Below, piece by piece: positions 23,118-36,413 of a stretch of DNA of 64,000 bases. The stretch lies in NCBI RefSeq assembly GCF_014066305.1, contig NW_023501093.1, positions 1 to 64,000 of the forward strand, read 5' to 3'. The DNA is from Letharia columbiana. Taxonomy: Eukaryota; Ascomycota; Lecanoromycetes; Lecanorales; Parmeliaceae. The translations under genes were made by a program, and so were the position numbers. Position 1 is the first letter of the stretch. Every line of letters starts with the position of its first letter. The notes beneath the pieces are model-generated. The model saw only the letters and a program-made list of their open reading frames with translations, did no database searches and had not been told where the DNA came from.

Positions 23118-23702
23118 CGCGGTTCACACGTAGACAAAATTCCTTGTTGAGGAGGCCGCAGGCAAGGAAACTTTGAAGAGCTTGATAAAGGCGTGGCAGG
23201 GGACGCGTTGATTATGTGCTTGAAACCGCAGTCGAGATTGTTAAGGCACGACTCTACTCGAGAGCAGGTGGATGTTTAAGAATGCCTGCTCATCCATCGG
23301 TGTCTCGGTTCTCGACAAAGGGTATTGTGCGTGGTGAAAGCCCTGGACATGAAAGCCACTAGCCAACAGACAAAGGTGAGGATTTCACCCTTGATGGTTC
23401 CCCAAAGGGCTTTGTACCAAATGATCGAGTCCATATCGAAAAAATACAATCAATTGTATTGGCTTAAAGGTTGATTGTCGTACAAAGACATCTACAATAG
23501 TATTGTCCTGGAAGGACACGACCTAGGGGCGAAGGGTCGAGACCGAGACCAAAGTCGTGAACGGTCCCTGACACTTTTCGCCTGATAACACACGTATACT
23601 GACCTTCAGACAAAGCTTCAACCAACTTCCAGTAATGTTCAAGCTTTCCATTCTTCACCACGTCCTTGCATACCTTCGCCCTCGCCCACATACTACCACC
23701 AT
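23118..23702. other. Intergenic, upstream of kinase
   Basis: No gene supported. Probable promoter region of the kinase gene on the minus strand. Confidence 0.4.
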
Positions 23703-24178
23703 ATGTCTCCAAAAAAGATGAGTAATTCTGCTAGCAACAGCAATGATCACAAAAGGTCCGATTTTCTGCCTGGCCTGGAAGATCTTGGAAAATTGCTCAA
23801 GGCTTGCAGTCCCAATCAAGGGAAGAAGTCCGATCGGAGCCGGAATCCAGATGGAAAGGACTGGCAAACTTGCAACATCAAAGATACATGCAAGACGGTA
23901 GTACAAGCCTCAAACGAGCTTATTGAGCAAGGAAGCTCCATATCTGAAAAAGAGACGCAGCACAACAAGGACCAGGGAATGATCAATCCCACCAGAAAGC
24001 CAACTCAACGACAGCCAAAGTACATATACACGCATCAAGACGGCGGCCAAAGACGGACATGCTCAAGACAGCCGAACAAGCCAATGAGGGTGCACCTACG
24101 AAGGCTGCAGAGAATATCTCTACGCTCGGCGATGCTGAGGGGTTAATTGACGATCCAGACGCTGAGCTGGGCAATTGA
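23703..24178 (+). CDS. Doubtful hypothetical protein, two overlapping frames
   Basis: From an ATG at 23703 the frame gives a hydrophilic protein (MSPKKMSNSASNSNDHKRSD...) to a stop at 24146. From about 23980 a second frame looks more protein-like (NDQSHQKANSTTAKVHIHAS, then KTDMLKTAEQANEGAPTKAA and an acidic end, stop at 24178). A one-base shift near the GGG at 23975 would join them. I see no intron that does so. The composition (Ser, Lys, Gln) suggests an intrinsically disordered protein. No recognised domain; may be a decaying gene. Confidence 0.25.
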
Positions 24179-24810
24179 GACTCCACTAGATAAAATCTGG
24201 CATTGATGGAATGTTTCCACCCCACCTCTGAAAGTCTGAAAGTTTGGCGAAGTCCTCAAACGTTCCTTGAGCCGTCCTTGCTATCATCTGATGGCTTTCA
24301 TCCAGTGGTGTCTAAAACACCCTCCATAGATCAGATGTTGGTGAGAAACATGTAGTAAAGCATTGAAACGTCCGTTCCTTGGATGTTGTAACCAAGCTCG
24401 CAAGGCAAAGTCTCCCTTAATTTCGAGCAACTTTTCGAGCAACCTTTCCTGTTTAATATTTTGCGACAAAATTCGTGACCCACAAGGTCTGTTCGCTAAG
24501 TATCACAGTCACACCATGGAATACCGCATGAGGAGCCCATTTCACGGTTTTCAGATTTCTCCAACAATGCCAATAGTAAACAAAGTATCGAGGTGCTACT
24601 GGAAATAATGGTTCATACTTTACTTTACCTTCAGCTTTTTGCCAAGACTAAGAGGCGCCAAGCGCGCCTAGAGATTTACCACATCACCGGAGCTGGCCTC
24701 CGTAGGTAGCGTGAGCCTCTGGTGTGACTGGTCAAGCTGAGAGTGCTTCGTATCTTGCATGGGAAAGAAAGCAACTCCACACAACCAACCTGAACCCATC
24801 TACCAGCCCA

Positions 24811-25480
24811 TTAAGCGATATAGCCATAAGTACACCCGAAACGATAGGCATTCGCCGTACAATCCGCGGCCGCACAAAAGTTCTGTGGATTCTACGGCAA
24901 TTCCACCCATCCGCTATTCCCACCGAGATTCAGGGGGCCCGTAAACGTGTTGATGCCCTGCGCCTGGATACCGAAATCTCCAGTCTTTATATGGTACTCC
25001 GGGCTCGAGCGCGTCCAGTCGTCTGCGTTCGCGGGGTACGGTGGTGGGCGCTTGCAAAGTGGTTCCGGCGAATTGCCCCCCTTAATGTGGCTGCGTAGGG
25101 AGGAAGGTCAGGGAAAGGATCGTTGAGGTGGGTGACGCGGTAACTGCCGGCGTAGCTGAGGTCATCTAAACGTGGGGAGCTATTGACCCGATTGGTTGTT
25201 GCGTTGTTGCCGATTCGGGGTTGGCCGTAGGTCTACTAGTCGCATTCTTTTTCTTCGAGAGAGGGTATTGGAAGAGTACGGGCTGCGTACCAATGAGGTG
25301 GAGGTGCTGTTGACGGCTCGAAGCTCGGTGGCAGCTACGGCTGCGTGGGCGACGCGTAGACTGTGGCCTGTGACCCCAGCATCGTAACCGGGATTACTTT
25401 CAGTCAGTTCAGAACCCCAATGTGTACATGGAAACCAAGATCAGATAATTCAACCCGTCCATCCTCGGAGGAGTCGGGGT
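24811..25480 (-). pseudogene. Class 3 lipase / feruloyl-esterase-like pseudogene
   Basis: Fragments of a secreted fungal lipase of the PF01764 type are spread over three minus-strand frames. In order: NPGYDAGVTGHSL at ~25358-25390 (nucleophile elbow, with Arg after GHSL where Gly is usual), YGQPRIGNNA, the conserved SYRVTHLNDPFPDLPP, SPEYHI, TFTGPLNLGGNSG and CTANAYRFG near a stop at 24811. Frameshifts separate the blocks and there are stops such as the TAG at ~24893. Active lipases of this family have an uninterrupted ~300-residue chain with a signal peptide; no N-terminus is visible here. The assignment rests on motif recognition only. Confidence 0.6.
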
Positions 25481-27120
25481 TACATCAGCTGTACTCTTTA
25501 CAAACCCGGAATAGGCTTGACAGTACAAATCTGGGGCGCAGTTCCTGCAGTTACCAGGATGTCAACTCGACTTATTAATTGCACCTCGCCACCCCCATTG
25601 AACACCGTTATACATAATCTAATCCACTACATTTCCATGCCGTGGCCGTCGCTCTCGCCGTCATTGAAATACTCGTTTGTAGCTGTGTTGAGATTTGGAT
25701 ATTAACAAAGAACGATTGTCGGCTCAATGAATTTGGGAAAAAAACAGCATGAGAAACTCAATACGATTCTTCCTTGAAGCGACAATGAGAGAGGGTAAGG
25801 TTTATCTGATGCGCGGGTATAAGGTAAAAGAAGAGAACACGTGAAGAAGCAACGTGCCTCTAACCCGACTGTCCAGTGGACTTGTAAGAGATCAAGGTTT
25901 AATCACGAGATCCGTGAAGCTGGTGCATTACACACGACCTTGGTCCAATCATAAATCAGCCAAAGTCATTGTTACATCAGAGACAACTTATGATCGTAGT
26001 TTATCTTGCGACTTACAAAGTGCAGCCCTCCATGGCACAATCCTCCCCTTCTTCACGAGTCAGCTTTTGTAAAACACCGCTCCTACATTGTTTCGGTGCG
26101 CGTAAAGATTTAACGAATTCGTCCTCCGTGAGTCGAAAGACACTGAGTAGCAAGATGAAGGTGCTGTATATGCGGGTTTTTGATAAGACACTCCGGAAGC
26201 TGGCCTTGGCGCAGCTCGAAGCCGCGACGGGATGATCTGGACAGGGCACCCGTAAGTATCAAAACACGAGAAGGACAAGAGGATCAAATTGCTAACGCTA
26301 AGAAGACACATAGAGAATAGTGAGCATCTCCGCTTTCACATGCTCAGAGCGGTGTACCATCATTGCAGACACACCAAACATCAAGGTAAATAATAGCCGT
26401 ACACCTCTGGGACCAAGTAAGTGTTTGTTGAGGCTCGGATTGGCAGGAACCGGGAAGCGCTTACCAAGTCGACATGCGGATGGGTCGTCTACTTCATGAT
26501 ACCAACTTCATGATACCAGCGCGATGACCACCGGGCATTCTGAGTATCAATGTTGACTTTCATGGGCTCGGCACGTAAAGGCTGGGATATTTGAGCAGGT
26601 TGCTCCTTAAGTCGCATGACTGTGGAGGAGTCAGACTTCAAAAACCCAAAGATCTTACAGAGTACCTCATCATCATTGCGGTTAGCCAGTCTGTCGGTAG
26701 TCGAAGTGGCTTTTTAATAGCTTGCCAGCACTTTAGTGGGAAGCTTTCGGCTATCTTCTTCGGCCATGGTCAGCTTGTCACTACCAGGATCTCGGGAAGA
26801 TGAACTTATCCCCGAGTTGGGCTGATATTACTTGGCATGAGCAGAATTTTACCCGTTAGTGTCAGTAGCAAGGGTGCGCATAGCTTGGAGAAGGCGCGTG
26901 AAGTTTGGCATGCTTCATCTTTTCTCATTAAGGAACAGCATATGGAGCAAACCGAAGAGTATTGGAGAGCCCTGAGGAAAGGTGGAATCACGCCCTGCAC
27001 GCCGGATCAGAAACAAACAGTCCGACTGCGGCCCGTATGACTACACGACTATCTCATGCTGATTCGTCCTGGTATCACTGTTCCTTCACATTATCATGGT
27101 CCTTTTGCACCTAGTCACTC
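25481..27120. other. 1.6 kb without a supported gene
   Basis: May include the decayed 5' part of the lipase pseudogene. ORFs at 25969-26249 and 26806-27040 are short and unrecognised. Confidence 0.4.
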
Positions 27121-27915
27121 TCAAGCTTCGCCTTTCCCTTTCTTCTTTTGCTCCACCTTCAACAACAGAGCACGGTTGATATGCGGCAGCACACCTCCGA
27201 AGGCGATGGTCGCGCGAATCAGGGTGTCCAATTCTTCATCACCGCGAATGGCAAGCTGTAAGTGGCGAGGAGTGATACGCTTGACTTTGAGATCTTTGGC
27301 GGCGTTACCGGCAAGCTCGAGGACTTCGGCTGTGAGGTATTCGAGTACGGCGGTGACATAGACGGCGGCTAGTAGATTACGAAGATTAGTCTAAGTCTTG
27401 CAGGAGACAGGTTGTCCTCGGTCTGGGGACTGAAACATTTATGGTGAGAAAACCTCGGACATACCCTTGGCGCCAACGCGCATCTTGTTCTGCGTGGTGT
27501 TTCTTAGGAAACGCTTGACACGGCCGCAGGGGAACTGTTTTAGGACACGAGGAGTCAGTAATAATTTATTATGTATCGGAAAATTGATAGGCTAAGCGGC
27601 AGGCTGTGAGGAAACCACGCGCAGAGAGTGTGCGGTGAGCTGCGGCGCGTCCTTGATACCAACAAATGGAAGCCGGAGCACATTGCGCGCGCTCTGACTC
27701 ATGAAGTCCAATGGACACAAGGCAACTATTCTGCTCTGACTGGAGTCGAGGCGCCGAGGACGCGCCCACCGTAGACAGAGATGAGCGTTGAGAAGTGAGA
27801 GAAGATTGATACTGACTTGTAGACCAGCTTTGGCAGAGTGCGACTTCTGCTTATGCGGTGGACTCTCTTTGGGTCCTGCCTTCCCACCAGTGGATTTGCC
27901 TTTTCCGCCAGCCAT
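27121..27915 (-). CDS. HTZ1: Histone variant H2A.Z
   Basis: Exons 27817-27915, 27465-27534 and 27121-27368 give 138 residues. The N-terminal tail [14 protein letters not shown] is followed by the H2A fold: [60 protein letters not shown], and [19 protein letters not shown]. The last of these is the docking/acidic-patch region that separates H2A.Z from canonical H2A. H2A.Z replaces H2A at nucleosomes flanking promoters and is inserted by the SWR1 complex. Intron 1 cuts exactly between GLQ and FPCGR. An unspliced 107-codon ORF covers exon 1. It is divergent from RVB2, a shared SWR1/INO80 subunit. Confidence 0.96.
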
Positions 27916-28621
27916 TTTGCGTTCGATCTTGTTCGAAAGCTAGAATAGGGTTGAGGATGGTTACGCGACGCCAGTGGAGTATTGGTGACGGTGTGGTGAT
28001 ACCGTTGTGTAGACGCGAGATCCTTGTTGAAAAAGTGACGATGGTTGATAGTGTGATGGTCCGGGAGGCTGCGAGGCGTGATGTTGTGTTTTCGAAACTG
28101 CTAGGCATAACGCTATCTCGATGCACTCTAGTGCAATCAACGGTCACGTGCACCCAGCTTCTGCCGCCGCACTCGAGCTGATGCTGCGACGAAAGGCTTC
28201 ATAGTGGCATTTGAATGTAAGAGCCATGTTAAATGTAATGTCAGTTCTGCTTCGTGTGCGTTGACCCAGAGAGAGCCTGCTCAAATTGATGTCGGTGAGG
28301 GAGAGAAATTTTCTTGACTTGCTATCAGACCATACATCGCCGTCCGATTATCTTGGACATAATGGTGGCGTTCAAGGCCGGAGACGACATAGCTCAAAGC
28401 AGAGGAGAGACATTATTGTTGCCACTGCCTGTCATGAGTTCGAAGAAGCCAAAGAAAGAAGATGTCCAAAATGGGTGAGTAGTTGAGGCATCCCAATCTC
28501 GTCGCATTGAAGCGCCGGTATCAATACAACAGCGCTATACTAGCGGCGTAAACTATAGCCTTACATCCACTTGCAGCAGAAACACCATAGGAAATCGTCG
28601 TTCTACAGACACACCTTCACA
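27916..28621. promoter_or_regulatory. Shared divergent promoter of H2A.Z and RVB2
   Basis: 706 bp separate the two start codons in head-to-head arrangement. Short ORFs here have no domain content. I can point to no specific factor site with confidence. Confidence 0.45.
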
Positions 28622-30140
<1,519 letters not shown>

Positions 30141-30296
30141 GGAAAGCACTCCGGCCATCAGCGTTGGCGTTCTGCTGGGAAAAGCGCTGATGCATGTTGT
30201 ACTATAATACCCGATGGAAGAGCGACATCATATAGAACCTGAAAAAATCTGCTTCGATCATAGATGCATTCGATCATCCGCTATGCAACTTTTCTT

Positions 30297-31709
30297 TCAT
30301 ACAAAATCTACATCTCGACTCCACCATTCGGAGCCAGCTTCTCTAAATTCGACCCCAACCCCAAAGTATCCAGCATCATTCCACGCAACCATCATACTCC
30401 CATCGTAAGGCCCGTTAATTTGCCCTCCATCTCGTCGATCTGACCACCGGTACTCCCATTGCTTTGCTTCCCTGACCCCATCCGCACCCTCTTCTTCTTC
30501 CTCATCCCGAGGAGCGTCTACCCAGTCCTCGCCGGTCTCGCGGCTATACTGCCGCATCAGTACCTCCCGCTCTGTATCATATATCTCCGTTTGTCCTCTT
30601 GTGAAAAGTTGATCTGCTGGGCCAGTTATAGCTTCGACAGCTTCCCGCCGCCGTGTCTCTGCTGGGTCTTCAGGAGTTTTCTCGTGGTCAACATCCATAG
30701 CATCGTCTCCTTTCCGCTTATTCCTATTATGCCATTTGGGTTTCTTCTTTTCCTTGCCTCTCCCCAACCGCGCCAGAGCCTCGAGCACCGTTTCTCCTCG
30801 CTCAAGGTAGGGTATCAGCGTCTTCAGGATGTCGCTTGTCAGTATAGCATCATCCTCTTTCCTCTTCTGCCTGCTCTCCTCGTCCCTCTTATCCGCTGCT
30901 TCTTTCGCTTTCTTCATGTCTTTCTTCGACACCCCCTCTAGCCACGAATCGTGCACCGCATCTGGATCCGCCGCCTTCCTCACGAAGTTGCCCTGCGCAT
31001 CGAACCTGCCTTCTTCCTGTTCGTTCTTCATATTGAAAGCGTCGAGCTTTGGGGCGTGTTCTTTCTTTCCTCCAGCTCCGATCTCCTCATCCACCTCTCC
31101 CACGTCTGCTCTCTCTTCCTCGCCTACATCACTCTCGCTACTGCTATCCACCTCTTTGCTTTTTCCTTTTCGTTGGGGAGCACCATTTCCATTCAGGAGT
31201 AGATCCGCACTGACATGACCACCACTCTTACTGCCCGCAACTTGACCCTCAATCTCGTCCTCTCCCAAGAAATGCACTTCCTTCCTTTTCTTCTTTCCCT
31301 CCCTCACGACCTCCTCATCCTCATCTCCGTCCTTGACATTCTCATCTAAATCCGCGAACATATCGTTCTCCTCTTCCTGCTTCCCCCCATTTCCACTCCC
31401 ACCAACGCCTCCATTCTTCTTTACCACTTTAGCCTTAGCATCAGCCCTGGCATCGAAACCTTCATTCGAAGAATCTGACTCATAGCCATCGATGTTTACG
31501 GCATTGCGTTTCGTCTGCTGACCCCTCTTCCCAATCTCATCGGCTTCGAGAATTGCATCTTCTTCTGGAGCATCTGGTGCCAGAGCAGAAGGGTTGCGGA
31601 CGTCGAACCGGGGCTTCTTTAATGATGGACCCTCTTCCTCGAGGTAGTGGGTACGAGCGAATTCTTCGCCGCCGCGACTGGGGCGGGGAGCTGGACGGCG
31701 ATTCGACAT
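30297..31709 (-). CDS. LIN1: GYF-domain protein, LIN1/CD2BP2 homologue
   Basis: Single exon, 470 residues. The first ~400 residues are highly charged and low in complexity, with an early conserved patch (MSNRRPAPRPSRGGEEFART, KKPRFDVRNPS, VNIDGYESDSSNEGF). The C-terminal ~65 residues form a GYF domain (WEYRWSDRRDGGQINGPYDG, then MMVAWNDAGYFGVGVEFR). CD2BP2/Lin1 binds the U5 snRNP protein Prp6/Dib1 and Pro-rich ligands and leaves before spliceosome assembly; in yeast Lin1 also links to cohesion and replication factors. The GYF signature is complete. It shares a 245-bp divergent promoter with UFD1. Confidence 0.9.
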   Translation of the reverse strand: MSNRRPAPRPSRGGEEFARTHYLEEEGPSLKKPRFDVRNPSALAPDAPEEDAILEADEIGKRGQQTKRNAVNIDGYESDSSNEGFDARADAKAKVVKKNGGVGGSGNGGKQEEENDMFADLDENVKDGDEDEEVVREGKKKRKEVHFLGEDEIEGQVAGSKSGGHVSADLLLNGNGAPQRKGKSKEVDSSSESDVGEEERADVGEVDEEIGAGGKKEHAPKLDAFNMKNEQEEGRFDAQGNFVRKAADPDAVHDSWLEGVSKKDMKKAKEAADKRDEESRQKRKEDDAILTSDILKTLIPYLERGETVLEALARLGRGKEKKKPKWHNRNKRKGDDAMDVDHEKTPEDPAETRRREAVEAITGPADQLFTRGQTEIYDTEREVLMRQYSRETGEDWVDAPRDEEEEEGADGVREAKQWEYRWSDRRDGGQINGPYDGSMMVAWNDAGYFGVGVEFREAGSEWWSRDVDFV

Positions 31710-31954
31710 GCTGAGGTCGGGTGTTGTATCATACTCAGGGGTAGCCAGCAGTTTTAATGATAGGGTAACATGACATGAGTAAATTCAACACAAGTGGGGA
31801 CTTGAGTACTACCTTACATACTGTTGCAGCACCCTAAGGCTGAGCTTCAGGCGTCATCCCGCAGAGTGTTTTACCGAGCTTCTGCCAGCTTCAACATCAT
31901 TTCTCCAGCTACTCCGAATCAACATATTCTCTTATTAGCCTTAGGACTTTCAAA
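31710..31954. promoter_or_regulatory. Compact divergent promoter of LIN1 and UFD1
   Basis: Only 245 bp separate the two start codons on opposite strands, so regulatory sequence must be shared or interleaved. No clear TATA box. Confidence 0.5.
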
Positions 31955-33287
31955 ATGGTACCTACCTCCACCTCCAAGCTCTCAAACCCCATATCACTAA
32001 TCTTCACCATCAGTTCAATCCAGGCTTCTATCAGGACGACGACCCTATGTCCGGCATGTTTCCCCCAGGCATGATGGGCAGAGCAGGCGGCATGCCACCT
32101 CGCCGCTTCGACGAATACTACCGCTGTTACCCCGTCGCCATGTTGCCTGGTCCCGAGCGAGAGAATGTGAACCACGGCGGAAAAGTCATCATGCCGCCCA
32201 GTGCTCTCGACAAGCTGACACGCCTACACATCACATATCCTATGCTCTTCGAGCTAATAAATGGGAACAAGGATACTATGACGCACGCGGGTGTATTGGA
32301 GTTCATTGCGGAGGAGGGAAAGATCTATCTGCCTTATTGGGTACGATCATCCTGAGCATATGGCCATCTAATAGCATATTGCTAAAGAGATGCGGTGTCT
32401 AGATGCTCGAAACCCTCTCTCTCGAACCCGGCGACCTTCTCCAAATCAAATCCACCGACCTCCCCTCCGGCCAATTTGTCAAACTCCAAGCTCAATCTAC
32501 ATCGTTCCTCGATATATCCGACCCAAAAGCCGTCCTCGAAAATGCCTTCCGAAATTTCTCCTGCTTAACCGTCGGCGATGTCTTCACCTTTGCATACAAC
32601 GACAGTGTCTATTCCATGAAAGTGCTTGAAACAAAACCCGGCATCGCTGCGAAAGGAGCTATCAGTGTACTCGAGACGGATCTTGAAGTTGACTTCGCCC
32701 CTCCGGTGGGCTATGAAGAGCCGAAACGCGTCAGTGGTACCAGCACACCTAGATCAATGACAGGCGGTTTGCCGGCCGGCGGAACACTACACAGCACTGG
32801 CACCATGTCCAAAGCAATCAACTACGCCTCCATAGCACCTACATCATCCACAGCAGCCGATGGCGCAAAAGCCGTCTCCTCCAACTTCCTCCTCGGAGGC
32901 CAAAAGCTCAACGCGCGGAAGGGCAGTAAAGCGCCCACACCCAAAGCGTCCACCCCAGTCGCAGGCGCTTCGACGAACCCTCCTCCAACTACCATCAGGC
33001 GCACCAACGGACCACAACCACTCCGTCTGCCGCCGGGGAAACTGTTCTTCGGCTACGAAGTCAAACCCGTACGCAAGACTGGCGAGCAAAAAGAGAAAGT
33101 TGAAGATGAAAGCAAGCCGAAGTTCCAAGGGCAGGGACAAACGCTGAGAGGAGGCCTGAAACGCAAGGGTGGGGAGCCGGATGCCGTTGAGAAGATAGAA
33201 AAGGGCAAGGAAGCGGAGAAGAAAGATCCTGGTGCAGGGGGTGGGCAGAAATTAGGTGGGAGAACGTTGAGAGATGCGCCGAAATGA
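31955..33287 (+). CDS. UFD1: Ubiquitin fusion degradation protein 1
   Basis: Exons 31955-31957, 32014-32340 and 32403-33287; 404 residues. The first coding exon is just the ATG; a 56-bp intron (branch CACTAAT, acceptor CAG) follows, then [20 protein letters not shown]. If this splice is not used, translation could begin at MSGMFPP in exon 2. The double-psi-barrel region is clear: [91 protein letters not shown]1 works with NPL4 as cofactor of the Cdc48/p97 ATPase, extracting polyubiquitinated proteins in ERAD and chromatin-associated degradation. The C-terminal ~200 residues are disordered and Lys-rich, with FFGYEVKPV near the Cdc48-binding region. Confidence 0.93.
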
Positions 33288-33652
33288 GACAAATGTGTAC
33301 ATATGCATGGGTGGCGTTGCAGGCAGGGTTGCATAGCGAGCGTGTCACAGGCCGGCAAGCGATCAACCAATAAATAGACCTTCAATCAATGACGAGACAT
33401 GATCCTTTTCCAGAATCTCCATTCACTATGCCTGCAACCTCGCAGAAAGTATACAGTCCGTTACCACACGTCTCTCCTCCACCAACGGTCAACAGCCACA
33501 ACCCGGCACCGACAGCAGGGCCCCCAGCTGCCACATACGTACAACCCAGCTTTTCCATAGCCGTAGATTCCGGCCAGTCACGCCTTACACACCGTCAAAG
33601 AATGGAAGGGAAATCTGACAGCAACGTCAGCACACCAATCACCCTCTGCACC
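33288..33652. other. Intergenic, convergent ends of UFD1 and paralogue J
   Basis: No gene. Probable 3' untranslated regions of both neighbours. Confidence 0.45.
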
Positions 33653-34600
33653 CTACGCATCATCATCATCGTCCATCTTCACCACAGCCTCCTCCCCCAG
33701 CCATCCCCTCCCCTCTTCATCCCCACTCCCACGCTCGCATCCCCACTCCCACACCCCCAGCATCAAACACTCGCCTTGCGCTTCCTGCCTGCGGCGCTTC
33801 AGGGGCCTGCCTTCCATCATCACCCACTTCTTCTTCCATAATTCCACACCCGTCGCTCCACCCCCCTCGTGTGCAAACTCAGCAGCGCCGCGTTTGCGGT
33901 GCCTGCGACGATAGGGGCGCCCGGGGGGGGAGGGAGGGCTTTGCCGTCTTCGCGGAGGATTCCAAGATGTGGCGTGATGGCTCGGGGTGGAGCGCCTGGG
34001 GTTCGTGAGGTGTTGGCCTGCATTGATGTCCTGATGGGAAGATTCTGAGGAGGAGTGTGCGGTGGGGGTTTTGAGGCAAGGGAAAGGAGGGGAAAGGAAA
34101 GGAAAGGAAAGGAAAGGAAAGGAAAGGAAAGGAAAGGAAAGGAAAGGAAATTGCATCTTACCATGGAAATGGGTGGCGATTTCAGTCGCGTCAATATCTT
34201 TGTTGTTGACGGCGTGGACAATTTGGAGCTGGAATTTGCAAGTGACGTGTTAGTGGAACTGGGAATGGCAGTCTCTCAAGGTCTCGGCTTGGATTGTGGA
34301 GGGAAAAGGGTGGAAAGCATTTCTTAGAGAGGAGATGGAGTGTATTCGCGTAGCCCTCAGCTGGATCGCGGAAAGAGGGGCATACCTTGCGCTCGTTCTC
34401 TGGAGTCCAGGACTGTCAAAGAGATCGTGGACACATGAGATAGGGGTTGAGTGAGTGAGTGAGTTGGAGGCGATTTGAATGATGTGATCCGCTTCCAGCA
34501 GTTGTATGAGAAGATTTGCAGAACGTAAGAGCAGAGGGAAGATGTGATGGTCAGGAGCTCTGCTTACCACGGGCACCTTGGCGGTAGTTTGAAAGTTGTT
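33653..34600 (-). CDS. Myb/SANT-like small nuclear protein, paralogue J (start unclear, frame break)
   Basis: Recognisable exons: one ending at 34568 (TTAKVPV), 34386-34412 (SWTPENERK), 34162-34228 (LQIVHAVNNKDIDATEIATH) and one from 33995 (GAPPRAITPHLGILREDGKA). Phases 0, 0 and 1 match paralogues H and I. Two things are wrong. No ATG precedes TTAKVPV in frame; a stop lies upstream. In the last exon the frame stops at 33820, whereas a one-base shift at the G8 run (33923-33930) opens GRPYRRRHRKRG, an AT-hook-like patch, and a tail ending VKMDDDDDA at 33653, like the paralogues. It is either a recent pseudogene or affected by sequence error at the homopolymer. It lies 14 kb from the main cluster. 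Confidence 0.55.
34091..34150. repeat. (GGAAA)12 pentanucleotide microsatellite
   Basis: Twelve perfect units, with related units before it, lying wholly inside the 166-bp intron (33996-34161) of paralogue J. On the coding strand it is TTTCC, so it forms the intron's pyrimidine tract. Confidence 0.9.
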
Positions 34601-36413
34601 ACGAGGTTGTGATTGCTGTTGGTGATTTGGGATGGTTTGTTTTGACAGCTATCATTCGTATTAGTCAAGTCTCGGTATTGCATTTAGACGAAGGGTTCTC
34701 GCTAGTGATGCAACAATGGTCAGGAAAGTGCTGGAAGTTCTGGACGAGGAAAGGAAGATGGGAAACTACAGTTTCGTGAAGAGACCCAGTGGTTGAAGCA
34801 AAAGTGAAACTGGCGTGTCTTCCAGATGGAAATCTCTTAGGTCCATCGAGACAAAGGTGTGGGACAGAGGCAGCACGAGATCTCAGAAAATAACACGAGA
34901 AGTAGAACAACTCTATTGATATATGTGTCCTAGCCCATCTTGCAGAGGCCAAGATGGCTAAAAGCCCGAATCTAGTCCACTTTTTCTTTCAATATTAACC
35001 TGGTAAAGACCTATGTACTTGCACACGGAGCATGGAGCTCGATTTAACAATTGCAATTGTATAGTGGTAGCAGCCTCAGTGTACGTTGATTATATAGGCT
35101 TATTTCACTTGCTGTAGTCTGCAAGGGTGGAATTCTCGCCTTTGAGATAGGTGGATGAACGGCATAGAGATATGAATTTGGCTTTCTTATACTGATGTAC
35201 TGGCGCAAGAGGCCACCTAGTGGTTGGCGTGGTTGGAGTTTCTTTCCCCTTGCGGTCGCCAGGATATCCATGGATCCCTTTCCCTGACTACTTTGGTGCA
35301 AGCGAGGATCCACTATGCGCCGCTAGAAGGCAGAACCCCTCCGAGCATGTCCGGCGGCGTGGATATGAGACGGAGTTATGCCGACATGCTGGGGGTGTCC
35401 CCCGTGATTTGTGCACTCCAGCTGGCAACGCACCTTGACACCTTTTCATTTGGGGCTTTTAGAAAGGATATCTTGCAAGTTGAACGAGCTTTGTGGGTAC
35501 ACCTACTCAGCTTCATTCATTTAGCGATTCACCTGCGCACGTTGATTTAGGAGGGACGAGCCATGTCCAGTTCTCGGTCTGATAACCCAACGTGTTCGTT
35601 AGATAGGATTCTGCCACTTCGTGCTGGCGACGTGGACGGGTGGGACCCTAAATCAATCCGTGGCGTTCCAGGTGAAGCAACCTTCTCAACTGTTGCACCG
35701 TATGACATCTTTCCACTATCCATATACAGGAATCAGCCGAAAGGCGATTGAGAACGATGTCTTTTGGAGCGGTACCCAGGTATGTAGACGTTGCTATCAA
35801 CTGCTCGCAGTGTAGCGCAAAATGAGAAAGCTCCACCACCATGACAAGGCACTTATACTCTCCTCGCTCTAGCAACCTCCTCGGATGTCCTAATCGAGAG
35901 CGCTTCAAGGGCCGTCCGCTGGATATCCTGTTACGAACTTCCGGTCTTCTCCCACATGGACTATGCCATTCCCGGACATGCGGCCAGACACATAGCGGCT
36001 TATACAATAAGACAGGTACTCGTACAATGTGCGATTTCGATCTGCTTGTCGGAACGGTGGTCAAAAGTCATGTCCTAAGTGTTGGACAGCCCTCTGCTTT
36101 GATATGGCCGACAGCAGTTGGAAAGCTAGGCGAATGCCCAGGGTCTTTCGAGTAAAGCCAGTTCTGGGGCGATCGGAGGGATGCTACCGTCTTTCTGATA
36201 TCTTCGATGACCATGGTCAGGATCGGAATATGCCAATTGAAATATACGATGACGTCAAAAGATGTTATTGTTGGGGATCATTGTTGTGTGAAAGGCAGGC
36301 CAAGTTGACTCGGCGACCCCAGATTTGCAGCACTTGAGAGCGGTGCCTTGAAGAAGTGCGCGTCACAGGTGCGACTAGAGGCAAACGGAATGATATTAGA
36401 TCTATTAATGCAA
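34601..36413. other. 1.8 kb without a supported gene
   Basis: Open frames at 35224-35550 (+) and 35648-36064 (-, 138 codons) show no domain or splice pattern. The stretch may hold decayed sequence. Confidence 0.4.

Noticed and set aside
34091..34150. (GGAAA)12 as a telomere-like or CRISPR-like array
   Set aside because: Simple microsatellite inside an intron; no spacers and wrong unit for a telomere.
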